DNA from: Anaerolineales bacterium
GTDB lineage: Bacteria; Chloroflexota; Anaerolineae; Anaerolineales; Villigracilaceae
Direction: 5' to 3'
NCBI GenBank assembly: GCA_016928525.1
Contig: JAFGKO010000219.1
Span: 1-7,592, forward strand
DNA length: 7,592 nt
Shown here: one piece after another, positions 5,508 through 7,592 of the stretch
How positions within the stretch are numbered: the stretch's first letter is position 1
How the letters are laid out: each line of letters starts with the position of its first letter
Made by a program: the position numbers and the translations under genes
The notes under the pieces: model-generated
Seen by the model: only the letters and a program-made list of their open reading frames with translations
The model's database searches: none
What the model was told of the DNA's origin: nothing

Positions 5508-7489
5508 TGCTGCGCGGGTAAGACCTCCGAGGTCTTATAGACCTCTGATGTCTCGTTTGCATGGGACAAAATCTGCGAATTATAAATCTCAGCGTAAATC
5601 GGTTCGTTTTCCATTAAGTCGGTGTGTCTTCCGGTAGCAACCACTTCGCCTTTATCAAGCACCAGGATCTTGTCGGCCGTCATGACCGTACTGATGCGCT
5701 GCGCGATAACGAAGGAGGTGCGCCCTTCCATCAGTTTGTCGAGCGCTACCTGGATGAGCGACTCGGTCGCCAGGTCGACGCTGGAAGTTGAGTCGTCCAG
5801 GATCAGGATGCGCGGGTTGAGCAGCAGCGCACGCGCGATGGCGACGCGTTGTTTTTGGCCGCCGCTCAGGGTCTGCCCGCGCTCGCCGACGTGCGTATCG
5901 TAACCATCCGGGAAGGACATAATGAAATCATGCGCCTGGGCCGCTTTAGCCGCAGCCTCGATCTCTGCCTGGGTGGCTTCCGGCTTGCCAAAGGCGATAT
6001 TCTCGCGGATGCTGCCGCTGAAGAGCGTGGTCTCCTGCAGCACGATCCCAATCCGGGAGCGCAGCGACTCTAGTTTGACATCACGCAGGTCGTGATCGTC
6101 AATGGTGATGCGTCCCTCCGTGGGGTCGTAGAAACGCGGCAGCAGGTTGATGATGGTGCTCTTGCCGGAGCCGGTCGCACCCAGCAAGGCGATCCGTTCG
6201 CCGGGCGCCGCCTCGAAGGTGACGTTCTTGAGCACCGGTTCCCCGCCGCCGAAGTAGCGGAAGGTCACATTCTCGAACTTGATCTCGCCGGTCACTTCCG
6301 GCAGTTCGATGGCCTCCGGCTTGTCCAGGATGTCGTTCCTGGCGTCCAGGATTTCGAAGATGCGATCAGCAGATGCGGCCGCCTGCCCGAACTGGGTGAT
6401 GATCATGCCCAGCATGGCGACCGGGAAGAATAGATACATCAGGTAGAGCGAGAATTCCTGCCACTCGCCCAGCGAGAGCGCGCCCGCGATGATCTGCACC
6501 CCGCCCACGTACAGGATGGCGGCCTGGCCCAGGTTGGCGATCATGAAGACCATCGGGAACATGAAAGTGAACAGGCACGCCAGCGCGATGGCCTGGTTCA
6601 TGGTGTCATCTGCGGCATAGCGGAATTTGCTTTGCTGCTCCTTCTCACGGGTGAAAGCCTTGATAACCTTGATGCCCGCCAGATTCTCCTGCAAGATAGT
6701 GTTCAGGGTCGAGATCTTCACCTGCACTTTGGTGAACATCGGCCGGGCGGCGCTGCTGAAGAAGACGAACAAGACCATTGCAACCGGCAGGATGGGTATG
6801 GCCGTCCAGGCCAGCGCGGCATTGGTGCTGAACAGGATGATGATCGTCCCCGTCAGCAGAATGGTAGCGCCCACCAGTTGCAGCAATCCCTGCCCGATGA
6901 ATAACCGCACCTTCTCCACATCATCGGTGGCGCGGATCATCAACTGGCCGGTCTGGTTCTTATCGTGATACGAGAACGACAGGTTCTGGATCTTGGCGTA
7001 TAGATCGTTGCGCATATCGTAGGCCACGGACTGCGAGTTCTTCTCCGCCCAGTAGGCCTGTAGGAAAGCAAAGATGCCGCGCAGCAGGGCGAAGACTACG
7101 ATGGCAATCAGCGCCGTGACCAGCGCCCGCGGGGCATTGACCAGGTCCGCTTCCAACTGGACCTTGAGCTGCTCCAGCGTTAAAGTGGACGACCTGCCCG
7201 TGGCTTCGAGCATCTTCGGCAAAGCCGCTCCGACGAAGTCCGCCGGGATTTGAGCGAGCGCGCCCAGGATCTGGTCAGCAATATAGCCGCTGGTGACCGC
7301 GTCGATCACGTTGCGGATCATGCGCGGAACGGCCAATTGGGAAAGAGTCGCGATGATCAAAAAGACATAGGGCAGCGCCGCTTCGCGCCCATAACGCGTC
7401 AGGTAACGGACGGCGCGCTTCATTCCGCCGCTGGATTTGCGGCCTTCCCCGCGCCTGCGGGATATGGGTCTGGACATGGATGCTTGCAA
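5492..7489 (-). CDS. ABC exporter half-transporter with degenerate NBD (BmrC/TM287-like)
   Basis: 665 residues, the first gene of the exporter operon. After an Arg/Lys-rich cytoplasmic tail (1-35) comes TM1 (about 38-57), an unusually long TM1-TM2 connection (about 65-120), TM2 (about 122-146) and four further helices to about 370. The NBD has A-loop Y412, Walker A GATGSGKST at 437-445, Q-loop Q485 and a perfect LSGGQ at 541-545. Walker B is ILILDD, with D566 where the catalytic glutamate belongs, and the H-loop residue is Q597 instead of histidine. These paired losses mark the non-catalytic half of heterodimeric exporters such as TM287/288, LmrCD and BmrCD. The partner is the next gene, overlapping by 4 bp. 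The last 20 or so residues carry a TSEV-YK-TSEV repeat encoded by a palindromic element. The start is TTG at 7489: AGGAG lies 6 nt upstream and an in-frame TAG four codons upstream. An ATG at 7477 has no Shine-Dalgarno. Confidence 0.95.
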   Translation of the reverse strand: MQASMSRPISRRRGEGRKSSGGMKRAVRYLTRYGREAALPYVFLIIATLSQLAVPRMIRNVIDAVTSGYIADQILGALAQIPADFVGAALPKMLEATGRSSTLTLEQLKVQLEADLVNAPRALVTALIAIVVFALLRGIFAFLQAYWAEKNSQSVAYDMRNDLYAKIQNLSFSYHDKNQTGQLMIRATDDVEKVRLFIGQGLLQLVGATILLTGTIIILFSTNAALAWTAIPILPVAMVLFVFFSSAARPMFTKVQVKISTLNTILQENLAGIKVIKAFTREKEQQSKFRYAADDTMNQAIALACLFTFMFPMVFMIANLGQAAILYVGGVQIIAGALSLGEWQEFSLYLMYLFFPVAMLGMIITQFGQAAASADRIFEILDARNDILDKPEAIELPEVTGEIKFENVTFRYFGGGEPVLKNVTFEAAPGERIALLGATGSGKSTIINLLPRFYDPTEGRITIDDHDLRDVKLESLRSRIGIVLQETTLFSGSIRENIAFGKPEATQAEIEAAAKAAQAHDFIMSFPDGYDTHVGERGQTLSGGQKQRVAIARALLLNPRILILDDSTSSVDLATESLIQVALDKLMEGRTSFVIAQRISTVMTADKILVLDKGEVVATGRHTDLMENEPIYAEIYNSQILSHANETSEVYKTSEVLPAQQGGAQ
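5519..5553. repeat. Palindromic repeat element read in frame at the end of the first exporter gene
   Basis: Positions 5519-5537 form a perfect palindrome: nine paired bases either side of C5528 (TAAGACCTC, C, GAGGTCTTA). A decayed second copy follows at 5539-5553 (AGACCTC, T, GATGTCT). Read on the minus strand in the gene's frame, the pair gives TSEV-YK-TSEV (residues 647-656), just beyond the conserved NBD end. It looks like an inserted palindromic repeat tolerated in the C-terminal tail. It also lies about 12 bases upstream of the next gene's Shine-Dalgarno, so an mRNA hairpin there could affect coupling. Confidence 0.65.
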
Positions 7490-7500
7490 GGGATACTCCT
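7489..7500 (-). promoter_or_regulatory. Ribosome binding site selecting a TTG start
   Basis: AGGAG at 7500-7496, a 6-nt spacer, then TTG at 7489. The next in-frame ATG (7477) would be 18 nt from AGGAG and lacks its own purine tract. A TAG within the Shine-Dalgarno region closes the frame upstream, so TTG is the first usable start. Confidence 0.75.
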
Positions 7501-7506
7501 ATTATC

Positions 7507-7536
7507 ATGTCATTGCGAATACTATGACTTTGTCAA
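7507..7536 (-). promoter_or_regulatory. Possible promoter of the exporter operon (weak)
   Basis: A perfect -35 hexamer TTGACA lies at 7536-7531 on the minus strand. At 17-18 bases spacing there is only ATGACA or TGACAT (within 7513-7507), a poor -10. A better-looking GATAAT (7506-7501) is 24 bases away and abuts the Shine-Dalgarno, so it cannot serve that -35. Transcription may instead start outside the window. I see nothing else in 7537-7592. Confidence 0.25.
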
Positions 7537-7592
7537 GCCTTTTTTAGGGACAAAGGATTGACCGAGACATAGTTTGAAATGTATGGTTTTTG

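Noticed and set aside
7501..7506. GATAAT as -10 box of the exporter operon
   Set aside because: It directly abuts the Shine-Dalgarno sequence, so a transcript starting from it would lack the ribosome binding site, and it is 24 bases from TTGACA.
3984..7561. Numerous open frames opposite or overlapping the two ABC genes
   Set aside because: All lie within the strongly supported exporter genes in other frames, have Arg/Pro/Ser-biased or shadow composition and show no domain motifs.

Overview
The window holds three protein genes, all on the minus strand. They read from high to low coordinates: a heterodimeric ABC exporter pair (7489 to 3492), then a large NACHT-family gene (3330 to beyond position 1). 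I see no tRNA, rRNA, insertion sequence or CRISPR array. GC content is moderate to high in the exporter genes and uneven inside the NACHT gene. The combination of a DUF4062-NACHT-HEAT protein, a BmrCD/TM287-288-type exporter pair, an in-frame palindromic repeat encoding TSEV/KTSEV and degenerate heptamer repeats suggests a member of the Chloroflexota (Anaerolineae-like), with a cyanobacterium as the main alternative. This is inference, since no taxonomic marker gene is present.

Region 7592-7490 is a short leader with a Shine-Dalgarno sequence and a TTG start for the first exporter half. Region 7489-3492 holds two half-transporters that overlap by four bases (ATGA), so they are almost certainly co-translated. 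Their motifs are complementary. The first has an aspartate at the catalytic glutamate position and a glutamine at the H-loop, with an intact LSGGQ. The second has the normal glutamate and histidine but LSQGQ as signature. Together they should form one consensus and one degenerate ATP site, as in known heterodimeric multidrug exporters. Near the end of the first gene a palindromic repeat is read in frame.

Region 3491-3331 is intergenic. It contains degenerate 7-bp repeats over the exporter stop codon, a strong intrinsic terminator for the exporter operon, and a good sigma70-type promoter for the NACHT gene. That gene is therefore probably an independent transcription unit.

Region 3330-1 is one uninterrupted reading frame of 1110 codons, cut by the window edge. 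It has DUF4062 at the N-terminus, a complete NACHT NTPase module, an AT-richer linker of no recognised family, and eight 34-residue HEAT-like repeats that remain strikingly similar at DNA level. This is the architecture of STAND/NLR-like sensors, several of which defend bacteria against phages. The near-identical repeat array, probably the sensor end, is the most interesting feature of the window.
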